Origin: Antitrichia curtipendula
Lineage: Eukaryota > Streptophyta > Bryopsida > Hypnales > Leucodontaceae
Reading direction: 5' to 3'
Assembly: GCA_951230915.1 (NCBI GenBank)
Contig: OX579641.1
Coordinates: 8,308,001 to 8,372,000 of the forward strand
DNA: 64,000 nt
The notes under the pieces are model-generated. The model was given only the letters and a program-made list of their open reading frames with translations. It was not told where the DNA came from and did not search any database. This document shows, piece after piece, positions 1-13,058 of the stretch (positions are counted from its first letter, which is position 1; each line of letters starts with the position of its first letter). Made by a program: the position numbers and the translations under genes.

Positions 1-124
1 CTCCGAAGCCCGCGCCTGCGCAGCAGCCCCGAACCTCGTCTCTGAGGATACAGTCAACCTCCACAACCGAAACAAATCCTTTTCCTCATATTTTCATATC
101 GGACGACGACCGATTCCTCCTCGA
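1..124 (+). other. Possible upstream exon sequence (unresolved)
   Basis: This GC-richer stretch precedes the tandem repeat and is open in two forward frames. One is rich in Ser, Arg and Ala; the other is rich in Pro, Thr and Ser. It could be the end of the transit-peptide exon of the channel gene that follows, because that gene lacks the long N-terminal leader of its family. I could not find a strong GT donor giving the phase needed to join the exon at 1115, so neither frame nor exon end is fixed. It could also be non-coding. Confidence 0.25.
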
Positions 125-1075
125 CTGTCCAGAAAGAAATGTTTTAATAAAAAAACTCATCTCAAAAAGCTTGGCAAACTGAGCGGTAGTGATATCCCCT
201 GTTGTGCGCAAGTTAAGCTTAGTTACTGTATGTGTGTATAGCGCGCTTTTTGCAGTTAAGTTGCGAGTGGTTGTGATATCCCGTGTTGTGCGCAAGTTAA
301 AACTTAGTTATGTGTGTGTGAGCTTTTTGCAGTTAAGTGGAGTTGCGAGTGGAGGTTTGGAACTCTTCTTTGGCACCGATACCATCTAGATTGTAAGGAT
401 TTTGAGTGTCAAGTCCAGAAAGCAAAAATTTAATCAAGGAACTCAACTCCTAAAGCTTGGCAAACTGGTTGTGTATCCCCTGTTGTGCACAAGTTAATTG
501 TGTGTATAGCTTTTGGCAGTTGCCAGACCAGGCTTGGCATCAATCCGAACCCTTCAGTGGCACCAATACAAACTAGATTGTAAGAATTTTGATTATAAAG
601 TTCAGAAACGAGACTCTTAATCAAGGAACTCATTTTAAAAAGTTTAGCAAAGTGGCTGTGTATACCCTGTTGTATGCAAGTCAGTTGTGTGTGCAGCTTT
701 GGTTTGGTATCCGACTGAAGTACTGATCCCTTTTGTGACGCCGATTGTAAAGTCCAGAAAGCAGATCTTTAGTCAAGAAACTCAACTCAAAAAGCCTGGC
801 AAAGTGGTTTTGTAGTCATTGTTATGCCGAAGTTAGTTGTATGGCATTCTTTTCGCAGATGCGAGCCGAGGCATGGCATCGGTTGTAACGCTTTCGTGGC
901 ATCCATTCAATCTAGATAGCAAGAATTCCGAGTGCAGAGCCTAGAACGCAAATATTCAATCAAGGAACCCACTCAAACAGTTCTGTATCCCCTGCTGTAC
1001 CGAATTTACCTCTATGCGAAGTTTTTTGCAGCTCCAAGTCCTTGGCATCTGCACCCTTTGTAGTTATTTAAAGTT
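125..1075 (+). repeat. Degenerate tandem repeat, five to six units of about 150-190 bp
   Basis: A unit beginning with variants of GTCCAGAAAGCA..TTTAATCAAGGAACTCA and carrying AAAGCTTGGCAAA and ATCCCCTGTTGTGC..AAGTTA recurs from about 127, 413, 599, 752 and 950. A partial copy starts near 262. Unit ends share ATCTAGATTGTAAGAATTTTGA-like sequence. Copies are diverged, so the array is old. It lies directly before the first recognisable exon of the channel gene and is probably intronic. Confidence 0.75.
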
Positions 1076-1114
1076 GCGAAGTTATTTACTTAGACTGTGG
1101 TTTTTGCTTTGCAG

Positions 1115-4100
1115 AAGTTTTGTTGGAGACTCCCAACAACATATCGAGGAGCTATGGAGCCTTTGAGCCGCGCCAATTTGATGGACTTCGTGCTTCCAGG
1201 GACTCTGGCGGTGGGGATGTCGATGGCGACGTGGTTGGTGCTGCCCAACGCGCTTCGTCGCTGCCATGGCTACGTGGAGAAGGGAGCCAAAGCGCGCGTG
1301 CTGGGACCGGAGTACGCAGACTCGGTGCCGTTTCATCAGAGCGTTTTTGGAGCTTTGGAAGATCCCGCGCGCTTGTTTGCCGGCGCACTCACCTTCAGCT
1401 ACCTGTGCGTAATCTTCATATTGCGCTATAAATCATTTTTATTATTTTACTAGCTCGTCGATCACAACCCTTGTTACTAAGAGCGGTCGAAGAGTTCCAG
1501 ATTTGAGTTTGGGGGGATGCGTTTTGATAACTAGTTTAGCGTTTCTCTCTGTGTTTTTTCAACATCTAGAATCTACAACTTCTCGTATGCAATTGAAATT
1601 TAACGTTTGGAAAACATTCAAACTGAAGCACAATTAGAAAGCCCAAACGTTGGGAAAACAACATCCTGTGTTATTCGCCAGACATGATCACTGTAACTGT
1701 TTCCAATTGCGTTTCTTACTCTCACTGTTGTAGTTCGTCGATCACAACCGTTGTTACTAAGAACGGTCGAATAAGGAATCCAGATTTGAGGTTTAGGGGA
1801 TGCGTTTTAAGACCTAGTTTACCGTTTCTGTCTGTATTTGTCCAATACCTTGTGTTCTTATGAGCTTCAACCTCTCATAAGCAATTGAAAAGCATTGGGA
1901 AAAAATTCAATTTGAAGCACAACTAGAACGCCAGGGCATAACAAACGGACTGGTCATAAGTTGTGAAATATTTGTTGATGTGAATTGATTGGCCATGTTG
2001 TAATTTTTTGTCTGCAGAGGGTATTTGGTAGCGCCGAAATCCTTGGGAGCGCAGTACCTGGGCCAAATCCGGAGCGCAGTGATGGTGCTAAGCTTGATCT
2101 GGTTCCTGTATCTCTACAAGCGGAACGTCTTCTCTCGCATCGTTGCTGGGAAGAATCTGGACAAGGCTGATCGAGAGCGCTACCTCACCATGGACCGTCT
2201 CTCCTCCATAGCGTTGCTGCTGCTGGGAAGCATGGCGTTCGCTGAGTCTTGTGGTGTGGCGGTGCAATCGGTGCTCACAGTCGGTGGGATTGGAGGTACT
2301 CGCTCACACTGCTGAAGACCGGAAATTTGTGTCTGCAGGGTTGTTGAAAACATCTGATACCAATTTCATTGATCATATTGTAAAAAGCGTAAAGTAACAA
2401 GGGGCCACATTTTAGACCCCCTAAGTTAATGAAGAGCATTGCGTGTGTTCATTGCAACCTACAAAAATTGGACAGAAAAAGAGCCTCCATACGACCTACT
2501 GGAAACAGCCTTAAGAGACATGAGGTCCAAATTGGGCCCTTATTTCAGGAAGGAGGGAGAAATTATTTCCTTCCAAATTCAACAAAATATTCTTCTGCTT
2601 TTCTGGTTGGTGCGAACAGATTCTAGGTCTTTGATAACTCCAAACTTATGAATGGCGTCGGTGTACTTGGTTTGGTTGCTGCAGGAGTGGCAACGGCGTT
2701 TGCGGCCAGGGACCTCCTGGGCAACTTACTGAGCGGACTTGGCATTCAATTCTCCAGACCTTTTGCTGAGGGCGACTACATCACCGTGAGTACCAACTGA
2801 TCAGTGAATCTCAATGATTTCTGTAACAAATTGATTTCTAACACCGAATTCGTTTATTTTCCTTCCACTCATTCTAAGGTAGAGGAAACTATTTGCATCA
2901 CTTTAAGTATATTAACGTAACTACGTGTAGGCCCGCGTGTAGGACTGATTATTGGGAGATCAGTATACTTGTATTGAGCTGCAGAGTGATTCCTTTGGGG
3001 GGTTCAAGAACCAAATCTGTTGAGATCAAATTTTTAGCACTATTCATGAAGTTCTAATGCAATTCTACGTGAGAAGATACCGACCACTGTAAGAAACAGT
3101 AAATTGGGTTCCCATTATAGCCTATCTGACACGTACCCTCAAAACGTAAGCCGGTTTTGATACTTTTCTGATTCTTAAGTACCTAATTACAAGCATATGA
3201 TCCTAGTCACCCAGTCTGGTTCCCTGTCAAAATTATACTTAAAGAATGTACTGTGGATGTAACTGCAGGCAGGGGATTTGAACGGCCAGGTAGTCGAAAT
3301 CGGCTTGCACTCAACGGAGATGCTCAACCACGACAAGTTCCCCACCATCGTTCCCAATTCCTTCTTCTCCAGCCAGGTACAAAATACAAAACTCTCCTCT
3401 CACTTTCAAGTCATGACTAATTTCAGAATTCTACTATTAATTTATGTACTAATTTTGCCTTTGTGAGATTGGAAATTTTCATCGTATGTAATCTGTATTG
3501 TGTTTAGTATGTGGTTTAGTAGATTGTCTCTTTGGGTAAATGCACACTACGTTGAACCAGTTTTGGTAGAAATATATACATAAAAGTCCATTTCATTTTT
3601 TTTGTATATGGTCTCTAAATTTCATGATTTTTTTTCTATAATTTTTTTATAGTGTGTTAAAGCAAAAGATTATCAAAATTTCTTTTGTATATTTATATAA
3701 AAAAATTTCAAAGATGACATCAAATTTTCATTTACTTTAATAAATTGTAGAAATGATTATAATGAAAATTAACTCTATTGAAAGTTAGACCATCCTTAGA
3801 AATATTTATTACAATTATTTTGATAAGATAGATTTGTGTAAAGTTGATTTTAAGTATGTCTAATGTACTTCTAAAAATCAATACTATTCTGGTAAGATAA
3901 TGATGCATAAATTAATCCATATCTACAAACTTAAGGATATAATTTTATATATTTCAAAACAAAACATTTGAATACATTTATACCTATTTAAATATAAGTC
4001 TTTCTTTTGCAAAATATTTGAATTTTCATTAGATCAAATGAGTCTTTATCTTAAATGTTGTAGATTATGACAGTAGTAAAAAGTACATTTCAAAGTCCTT

Positions 4101-6349
4101 TACAAATAATGTATAAACAATTTTGCAATTTTTTGAATTTTTTTTATAGATCATCAAGTATACAACATTAATATGTGTCATTTTTGATGTTCTACAACTC
4201 ATATATTTTTAAATTTACAAGATTTTCAAAAAATCCCACTGAAAAAAGGACTATGACAATCCATATTGGTCCAATATAGTGTGCAATTGCCCCTTTTTAT
4301 GTGCATGTTTTTGTAATGTTGGCATCGCATGGTTTGGTTGAATCCACGGGTGGCTTGGCCGGATGATTTAGCTCCAAGCGCCTTGAATATTTGAAATTCT
4401 TCGTAGCCAATTTCTAATGTTTGAGACCTGAAATTTTTTCCATTGAACCGAATTACTTGTTCTTATATCAATTTCATGATTCTCTTGTCGATTTGAAGGT
4501 GATAGTGAACCGGTCGCGCGTCAAATCCCGAGGATTAGAATTGAACGTGCCAGTGAAGCTCACATCTCTGGAGAAGTTGCCAGCCATCACATCCGAAATC
4601 CGGTCCATGCTGCAGTCGCATCCAAAGGTGTTTTTGGAGGATGAGAAACCTCGCTGCCATGTCTCCCAAGTCAATGCTTCCTCCTTCAACGTCGCCATCT
4701 GCTGCAACCTCAAATCCATGGTACGTGAGCTCAACCCTGGGTTGTAAACAAGAATAACTCTTCCTCAATTTATAACGTCAATTTCATTAAAGTGGCTTGA
4801 TTTCGGAGCCAAAAACTGTGATTCAAATCTACACAATGCTCTAAAAACTCTGACATGTAAAGAAATACATGTCAGGTCGAGCTATTGAATGGTGCCAAAG
4901 GTGCCAAATTTCGAAATTTAACGAAACTGACGTTTTATGTTCAGTCTCTCGTGTAATTAAACGAGTTTTTCCTCCCCCTCAATCTGCACTGAAGAAGAGT
5001 AGAAAGGTTGGCTCTACATCCAACGAGAATAGACCCTTTAAAGACCATGGATTTATGGTTTTGCGAAGTCCATTTTGGTTGATCATATTCTGGAAAGTTT
5101 TATGTGAATGAGATGTTTTTTGACATTCGCTGAGTGAGTGAAGCACATTGCGTGTGTTGACTGAAAGAAATAATTTTTTGAAACAAGTAATATAGTCTGA
5201 TCTCTTTAAAATTTGTGCAAAAATGGAGATTAAATTATGGCTTATTGGTCTTTTTTTGGATGAAGAGCTTGTTTGGGTAGTTTTTCCTAGCTATGCCATG
5301 TGATTGTTGGCAGCAAGTGCTGCGGTCGATGTCTCCTGTTAGAAAACGTTCGACTCTATGACTTAGACAAGCAACTAGTAATTAGTAACAAGAGATCAAT
5401 TTTGAGAGGCGGATTGTATTTCTGACTTCAGAGGATTTGAATCAAATGTGTGTTTAAATGTGTGTTTCTCCCCTCAATCACCGCAGAATAAAAGTATCGT
5501 GAATGTAGAGTATGTTTGGGTAGTTTTATAACAGTTTTTATTTATTTGTGGGTATGTTGTGCATACGGTATTTCCTGACCACTATCCCATTCTTGCATTT
5601 GCAGAGCGAAGACGAGTTTCTCGTGACCCAGGAGGCGGTGTTGCTGGAGGCTTCCCGAATCGTGGTCAGAAACGGTGGGGCTCTGGGCGTCAGTATGTAG
5701 ATCCTAGCTAGCATGTGTACAGTACCAATCATGTGAGTGAATCAAGGTTAGCATCCTGAGAACGACAATCCATTGATGGAGTGGGGTATCGATCAACCAA
5801 GTTTTTCCAAACTTGCATGATTCAGCTCCATCGTAGCATATACACAGGTACTTAGCTTAGGATTCCTGTACATACACAAACTGTAGTGTAGATCGATCTG
5901 TTGCTTGACCCAACCCTTGGAATGCGTGTAACCCTCATTTTTCAATGGAAATCCTGAATTTGGTATTGTGTCCGATTTCAGATCCCGACCTCGACCCAGA
6001 CTCCGAGAAGTCCTCTTCGGAAAGCGCTGAGATGGTGGAAAAACTGTCTTCCTCACCTGAGAGTGACGACCAGGGAACTGCAGATGCAAATCATGAACCA
6101 CCACCTGCACCAGTTTCTACAGAAACTACTGAAGCTCCTGCAAGTCCCTCGCCATTTGTGAGCACTCCTGAAGAAGCTGCAAACTCGGGTTCTCATCGTG
6201 TGAACTCGGGTTTAAATTTTGCAAACTCGCCACCGAAGCGTTCTCCTTCATTCACCAGAGATGCGAGTGGATCCCCAAGGACTCCCAGAACAGGAGTCCT
6301 TGGTGTGGGATCGAAGTTTCTTTCTCGTATTAGACAGACGAAGAGATAA
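1115..6349 (+). CDS. MscS-family mechanosensitive channel, MSL1-like, organellar (5' end incomplete)
   Basis: Seven exons join in frame: 1115-1404, 2018-2295, 2685-2785, 3269-3376, 4499-4720, 5605-5692 and 5982-6349, giving about 484 residues. An alternative first junction, 1408 to 2019, only adds one Cys. The order of features follows plant MSL1. A first membrane helix is followed by the FGALEDPAR motif, a second helix, the pore helix (VAVQSVLTVGGIGG then VATAFAARDLLGN), and the MscS beta domain (GQVVEIGL, FPTIVPNSFFSSQ). MSL1 proteins sit in the mitochondrial inner membrane and relieve osmotic or redox stress; that localisation is inferred here because the leader is missing. The exon at 1115 opens in phase 0 after a good acceptor, so an upstream exon is expected; the ATG at 1151 is an alternative start. 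The donor at 5693 (GTATGT) adds a Ser/Pro/acidic tail of about 120 residues, which I do not recall in Arabidopsis MSL1. Without that splice the frame stops at 5698. Confidence 0.93.
1450..1930 (+). repeat. Direct duplication inside channel intron 1
   Basis: The segment starting near 1451 (CTCGTCGATCACAACC, then TTGTTACTAAGA and CGGTCGAA) is repeated about 283 bp later from about 1734, with scattered substitutions through the shared GGGATGCGTTTT and CAATTGAAA blocks. It lies wholly within the intron between exons 1 and 2. Confidence 0.75.
3534..4293. mobile_element. MITE-like insertion in channel intron 4
   Basis: The left end reads GGGTAAATGCACACTACGTT. The reverse complement of the right end reads GGGGCAATTGCACACTATAT, giving imperfect terminal inverted repeats of about 25 bp around some 700 bp of very AT-rich sequence without coding potential. 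The element accounts for most of the largest intron of the gene. No clear target duplication was seen, so the superfamily is open. Confidence 0.55.
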
Positions 6350-8044
6350 CTACCTCAGTTAGCTAGATCTGTGTGTACAGGATGGACTTCAGTCTTTTAG
6401 CGTGTTGATACTTACAAATTAGTTTTGCTCTTTTAAACGTAGTTTTGACTACGGATTGATTTTGTTATCAATACTGCAGCGGTGAGGTGCTGCTCTTATA
6501 CTGCGGGACTACTGGATATGTATGAGTTTGTCCCCTTCAATGGACTTAAATCAGAATATTGCTGATATATCAAGTAAAGTTATTATGGTTAGATTAGTAG
6601 ACGTAGTCGATGTTGTGGTGCTCTATTTTGTGTATAGTTGGGCGAGGCGGTGTTGAATAGATGGTACATGCATTCTTAGAATGACTGCTTTGGCTCTGGA
6701 AGTGAAGAACTGCCCATTTTTCTGCAAAACAAAACACTAGGTGTTTTTCTTTCGTGTACCGAATCAGTTATACAAGCTCCAGAAGTAAAATCCAGTGTAA
6801 ATATTTATTCCTCATAAATACACTACAACGGAAGTGTACCATTTCCTTTGAGATACATGTTTAGCAGCCAAATTTAACTGGAAGAAAAATTTGGAATTTA
6901 GTAACATGTAAGCTCTATTTGGATATCAATTGTCTTTGCAACTTATCCCCTTTGGAATCGAGAGTGATGCTTTCAAATGAATTGTTGCACAGAATATTTT
7001 ATGTTGCGCCATTTATTTAATAATGTCAAGGTACAAGGTGTCACTCACTCATGTGGATGTCAAAAGTGTGGATGTAGGAACTTCTCCAAAATGTCTAGAG
7101 AATTGATGCATGTGAATGGTTGAGCAGTTAGGGGTTAATTGAGCAAAATATCGAGAAATGGACACCTTCTAGACAACTCACTAGAATCTCATGTATGTAT
7201 TTGTGCTAGTTCCTAGCTTGTCCTTGGTATTCCGTGCAAGCAAATGTCAAAATTTTGGCACAATGAAAAAGGCCACAGTTTATGAAATATGACTGTATTG
7301 TAAGGCAAAGTTTGTAGCTTAAGGAAATGGATACCAATGCTGGTGTAGCACTTGCATCTTACATGGCAATAGCTCAGTTTGCTGAATTCTCCTTGTAACA
7401 TCTTGGAGGCCAAATAGTGTAACACGCAAGATTGACTTTGAAAGTCAATGTATTTCATCCTAATATGGTATATTTGCAAAGTGACAAGGACAGCTACTAG
7501 TTTGTCCTTTGAGGGGTAAGGTAACCCACCTAAAAACGTCCAATTATGTATATGAGTAAGGTCAATTTGTGGACCATTAATGAATATTTTGAAATTTCAT
7601 GGTTTATTCATATGGTGCGCAAAAAATACTTGCCAAGAGAATCCTCTTGCAATCACCAACAAGAATCAACCTCAGGAGAAGTGGAGCAGTCAACATGCTT
7701 AACTGAGATATCAATTTCTACAAGTCAGTACACACTGCAAACTCAAAATTGAACGCCAATTTCATTGGACTGACAGATTTCTTCACAACATTGGCGCTTC
7801 TCAAGGTTTTAGTCCTGAAACTAAATGCATACCAATCCTACTTTCTGAGCTTTGTGGAGCTGAGCATCACCATTTTGACATTCTAAACCACGTCAGTTCA
7901 TCAGTATTGACGTTATCACCTCATGTGTCATTGTAATTGATCGTGTAAAGAATTGTGAAATCTCCAGAAAATAGCTCAAAGACACATAGTAAGGCTAGTC
8001 TTGGATTTAACATGGCATGTCACGGTGCTTAATCTACTGCTAAG
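6350..8044. other. Intergenic, no gene recognised
   Basis: The first few hundred bases should hold the 3' untranslated region of the channel gene. TTTATT and AATAAA-like A/T stretches occur near 6800, but no polyadenylation site can be fixed. Short open frames near 7213-7479 (reverse) and 7546-7752 (forward) have no family resemblance or splice context and are treated as chance. Confidence 0.6.
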
Positions 8045-8150
8045 GATTCAACAGACTTTGGACTTGGCCTTTTGGAGGCTTCACACTATGGCCGTCCAAG
8101 TCGAGAGGCCGATGAGGATAGCTACTTAGCGGATATGGCTGGAGAGCACA
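8045..8150 (+). other. Orphan exon-like block
   Basis: Between a possible AG acceptor (8043-8044) and a consensus GTAAGT donor (8151) lies an open stretch of about 35 codons. It is mildly GC-rich for the area and reads as an ordinary soluble protein segment with Gly-Leu-Gly-Leu and Asp/Glu-rich parts. I do not recognise it and found no partner exon nearby. It may be a relic of a gene or of a captured fragment. Confidence 0.3.
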
Positions 8151-8543
8151 GTAAGTTACTTAACTTCATTTTCTCTCTCTATTTTGAGGTCCTGTTGTCC
8201 TTCTTTCTGAGGCCCTACGTCAAGCATCTGAAGTTATGTCAGGTAATTGAAATCTGAAGCTGGTTATGGAAATATAAGCTTATAACATCCCTTGCCACAG
8301 TGTTTTGTGTAATAAGGCTGTACTTTCACAGGGATTGGTCCATGTCATGTGACCTGTGAACAAAAATGATGGAACCTGTGGCCTGTGGTTTTTGGATTCA
8401 CTTTGGCAACAACCTTATTATTATAGCCGTGTTCCAATTATATAGCAGGTACATATAATTATGCAAGGTATGCAACATTTTAGTAGTCTGTGGCTCTGCT
8501 GCCGTTCACCCAACAAAATGACATGTCACATCGCATCATAACA

Positions 8544-9475
8544 TTAACCCCTAAAGGACCAGCCTGCAGAATTTGGCAACATAAAAAAATTGGGCAGGTA
8601 CATGAGGTCAGAGATTTACAAGTTTGAGGCTGAAATTTTAATAGAAGTTGTGGACGAGGAGTACCTTTCATTTGAACTAAATTTTATGACATTTGGAAAT
8701 ACAAGTCAAAAGCTATAGCTAATATGTTACTTTTTTTCTCAGCCGGGCAGTTAGGTCAGATCAGAAAAAATCACTTTTTTCAGAAACAAAAATTTGAAAC
8801 TGGTTTTCCAGAGCTATCTATACGTGGAAAGCTTTTAATCATTCCATTTTGACCAATGAGTCAAAAGTTATGAGGAGTTCTAGTTTGCGGGCAGTTTTGG
8901 AATCTCTCCTCTAAAATAAACTTTGAAGTCTTTTATCTTACTCAATTTTCAATATTTTTTGAAAAAAATAAAATCATAGGATGTAGATTGTTTAATACAA
9001 CATTTCAACCATTGGGATTGGCATTTTTCAATTTCATATCTAAATTCTTAACAATTTAGTATTTTGAATCATTCTCTACTTCATTCTACTTACTATTTTT
9101 TTCCTATATGTTATACAATTCCAAATGATGTGAAATTTTTCAAGCATGTAGTCAACTTGTTTAGAAAAAAGAATCCAAAGAAGCACCACCATTTTGGACA
9201 TTTTTTCATAGAAAAATGAGCTTGTGAAGTGCAGCTGCCCGGTTTTTTGCAGGGGTCAAAAAACGATTTCAGTGATTTTGAATGCTTATATCTTGCAATC
9301 CACGTGGTGGAAATTTCTGAATTTTTTACCACATATTCTCAAGTCAGCATACTACAAGATCCTACGGTTACATAAGTCAAAAAAAAGTTTTTTTCAAAAA
9401 TTTGGTACTTGTACTAAAAACGGCAGTTCTTGAGCGTTTTCAGTGAAAACATAGTCACGGAACTTTAGGGGTTAA
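8544..9475. mobile_element. TTAA element, family 1, about 0.93 kb
   Basis: The element starts TTAACCCCTAAAGGACC and ends AACTTTAGGGGTTAA, so imperfect inverted termini are bounded by TTAA on both sides. The interior is AT-rich and non-coding, with GC-containing islands such as GTGCAGCTGCCCGG. It aligns along its length with the copies at 13059-13992 and, inverted, 29659-30584. TTAA duplication with CCC..GGG termini is the signature of piggyBac-type insertion. Confidence 0.82.
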
Positions 9476-12400
9476 GTAGCAATGAACTGCGCTGCCTTTC
9501 CTCTGACGGAATGATGTAGAATATTCCACATCATTTCATCCCTTGGGTGAAATGGTATGGACTTTTTCACACCCAACATTAGCTAAATTAGATGCGTTGA
9601 TATTTGTCGGAAAATTGAAGTAAGCCCACAGGGTCCCAACTGTAAATACATTAAAAATGTATGGACAATCAACATTTTTAATTCATTGAAAACAATGAAC
9701 CGAACAAGTAGCATGCATTGATTAAAAAAACAATAAGAATTTGATTTTTAGAGTTAGAAGAGAAGTTAGAGAGAGAGAGAGAGAGATTTTGGGTGATAAA
9801 AAGTAGTACAATCCATGTGGTATATGTAAACTAGAATGAGTAGAAGCTCAACCACTCATAATTAAGTCAAAAGTAGGAATTGTGTTTGAAGTAAAATTGT
9901 AAACCTCATTTAGGCACTATAGGATAACTTTTGAACTAAAAAAAGTTGGAAAAGTAAGTAAAGTTTCATTTCCAAAAACCCGTTTGAGATTTTAATCCTC
10001 CAATCAAAAGTTATGGACAAATTTTAGAGAGGGGTTGGAAAGGACATTTTTTTGTACATTTTCAAACATCCTCTTCAAAATTTGTCTATAACTTTTGATT
10101 GGAGGATTAAAATCTCAAACGGATTTTTGGAAATGAAATTTAGCTTGATTTAACAATTTTTTGTAGTTCAAATTTTTTTGTGAAAAAGTTATTCTACTAT
10201 GCCTAAATAAGGTATGAAATTCTACTCCAAACATAAATATTTGATTTGACAATGAGCGGTTAAGCTCTCAACTTCAAATTACCCCTATACCCTTTGAGGG
10301 CTCATGATGAACAATGAAATTCTATCTAAATATGACCTCTCTACCATCCACTCCAACAAATGTCAATGGTGCAAATCCATTCATTTTACCATTTGAATGT
10401 ATTTTTGGTGGTAAATGATAAAATTGCATTGGTGTAATAATCATTGAATTCTTTGGAGTTTTATACAAACCATTTTTCTCTAATTATTTATAAAACTGTA
10501 TGTCAATCCTAAAATTAGCAAAAAATAATGAAGCATACTGTAAATGTACTACCACCATCTCAATACTAAAATGATGTGAGGATGAATTTTGAGGAAAAGG
10601 TAGACTCATTGAAGGCTATTGAATGTTATGATCAGTAGCTATCGGTACACGTAGCATTAAGCACAAGAATGTCAAGCATGTTCTTGGCACCATACTAGTT
10701 CTATTACCATAATTGTTTTGCCACCACACTAGTAATGTAAGTAAATTTAACCCTTGAATGTCAACACAAACGCCAAACGTCCGATGGATGACAGATAATC
10801 AATCTAGTAGGACAAGGTGCAACTGTTCATCATTGGAATTTTGTTGTGAGAAGGGAGGTCTTCTATAGTCCTTTGACTTCCAATGAGTGCTTTTGCTATT
10901 TCTAAGCGAATGATTCACATGGTAATGAAAAGGGATGATTTTCAAGGCCATCCCTTGTTATACCCATTACCATTTTGTTCCACAATTTTGTCAATAGACC
11001 TATTCAATTCCGTCATTTAACTTTGGACCCAATTCCATTATAAAAACATCCAAATTCATTTTTTTAATGACAAAATCAAAGTGTTTTATGACAACAAGGG
11101 GTATTGTGTCAATTCATTAATGGTGAATATTTAGCACTTGACTTGGGTGGTTATGGGTTGGTTAGGGAATGTTTATGACACTAGCCTATGTGTGGTTTTG
11201 TAATTTTGGGCAAACCACTTCAAAAATTCACAGAAATTACAATTTTAATCAAAAAACTATAATTCCACTTGGGTTTAATTTGTGAAACATGCGCACACCT
11301 CTGAAAAATATATCTGCCCCTTTTGAAGTTGGCCCGAACATATTCAAATTGCACATCAAGGTGGTAATAGGCTTGTCCACCTTAATTCTTCTGTATGGAT
11401 TTTGTGGATAAGGACTCAAGAGAGAAAAAAGCTAGCTACTAAATGTTATTATCATTGTCTCCAATATTCAGATTAGAACTCAATATGGGACTCACTTTTC
11501 TCCAATTGAAGGGAGAAAAATGCCCTGAAATTGACAAATGCAAATATCCGTCTTCTCAAAACACATTTTATCATTTTGGTTAATTTGATGCAATTGGGGA
11601 GTCACTGAAATGATGGCATTCATTTGCACCAAGCTCTAAAAATAAGGACCTACTAAATGAGGATTATGGGTAGTAAAGATTTTCATTTCAAGTCTATCTC
11701 CAAAGAATGTCAAAGTCGTGGAATTTCACCAATTTAATAAACTTGACATGTTTTCAAGTTTTGAGTGAGTTTGGTAGAAAACGACCTCCACAATCCAAAT
11801 AATTATCATGTCGGACTCTTTTTTTATTCTAGAAAGCTTAAATGATGGAATGGACTCAAGAAGTGGCCAAGTCTAAACATCTTGACTCTTAAGTCATTAT
11901 ATGGACACAAGGTTAGGGCTTTAGAAATCTTTTTCTAAAAGGCTTGTCAACCATTGGAAAAGTGAGTTGTCTCAGGGTTGTCTTGCTTGACACATTTTCA
12001 AGTTGCAATGCTATGTTCGATGTAGAACATCATGTGTTGTATTAGACAAGTGTCAAGTATATTTGACATTGGTGTCAAATGAGGCCATTTTTCAATAGCT
12101 AAGTCAATTTGAAATCTCACTATAATTATGAACCTAAATCTAGAATGTAATAAGTATTTATTAAAATAAGACTTTAATATGTCTAAATCATAAATGGGGG
12201 ATAATTTATTTGAAAGTCAATTTAAAGTTGACTCTATTAGACTTTCTGAAGGGTCTATTAGTTGTCATGTGATGTCTATTTGTTGTCTTGTTGACAGGTC
12301 TAGGAAGACAACTAAGCACCGGAATAATTTGTAAAATGCAAATTTGCTTGCCAAGATTCAAAAAATAAATCTTCTCTTGAATTCAAATCTTGAATTGTTT

Positions 12401-13058
12401 CAATCATAAGTGACCAAAAATAAACCATAAATGGAAGAAGATAAAATCAACTAGATATTTACCATCTATGTATTAATGTAATTTTTTTCTAAAGTTCTTT
12501 TTGGCAATGTAAGCAACTTGGGATAATATGTACAAATTTCTCCTCAATTTTTGAAATTTGGCAGGTGTGTGATAGATATGATTTAGGATGCAATTGTTAA
12601 AAAATTAATTGTTTATATTCTAGGAGGAGTTATATTTGTTGACCACATTGGACTTTGACAAGAAATAAAACCTTTTTCTTCTAACCTCAAATGCTATAAT
12701 ATTTTTATATACTTAGTCAAAGGTTTCCATACATTGCCAAAGTAGTCTAATACAAATTTATATGATTTAATTTCAAAAATAATTCTTTTTCCACATTTTT
12801 ACACGCCTAGATAATTGGTGGTAGTTTTCAACAGTTTTTGCTGAAAATTTATTCCAACCCTTCAAATGTAAAATAGACACCCTTGAATCACAAAATGATT
12901 CAATTCTATGTAGTTGTGTGGTGGCTTCAAAGAACTTTGCAATTCACATTGGTTGCTTTTGAAACTTGAGGCAGAATTGGGGGATATAGTGGCACTTTTC
13001 AAATGCTTTTGTTGGCCTTCCCTAGGTGGGCACAATAGAGGGCCCAAGACCTTAGATG
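9476..13058. repeat. AT-rich intergenic repeat DNA, partly shared with 30803-32363
   Basis: No gene is seen. Blocks at about 9800-10640 and 12480-12800 reappear in the same order and orientation at about 30960-31830 and 31960-32260. This indicates two decayed copies of one longer element. A (GA)n tract lies at 9769-9785. A degenerate short TTAA element, related to the family at 28466-28694, appears to start at 10747. Confidence 0.6.
9830..10285. repeat. Long palindrome (foldback), copy 1
   Basis: The left arm (about 9833-10035) and right arm (about 10060-10285) are inverted copies around a short loop. The inner part pairs CCTCCAATCAAAAGTTATGG with its near-complement CATAACTTTTGATTGGAGG, and pairing continues outward through ACCTCATTTAGGCACTATAG. 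The transcript would form a hairpin of some 200 bp. Relatives are at 30995-31445, 61060-61400 and 61470-61785. Confidence 0.8.

Noticed and set aside
1115..6349. Assignment to plastid MSL2/MSL3 rather than MSL1
   Set aside because: The FGALEDPAR motif, CGVAVQSVLTVGG pore sequence and short C-terminal domain follow MSL1 as I remember it; MSL2/3 differ in these segments.
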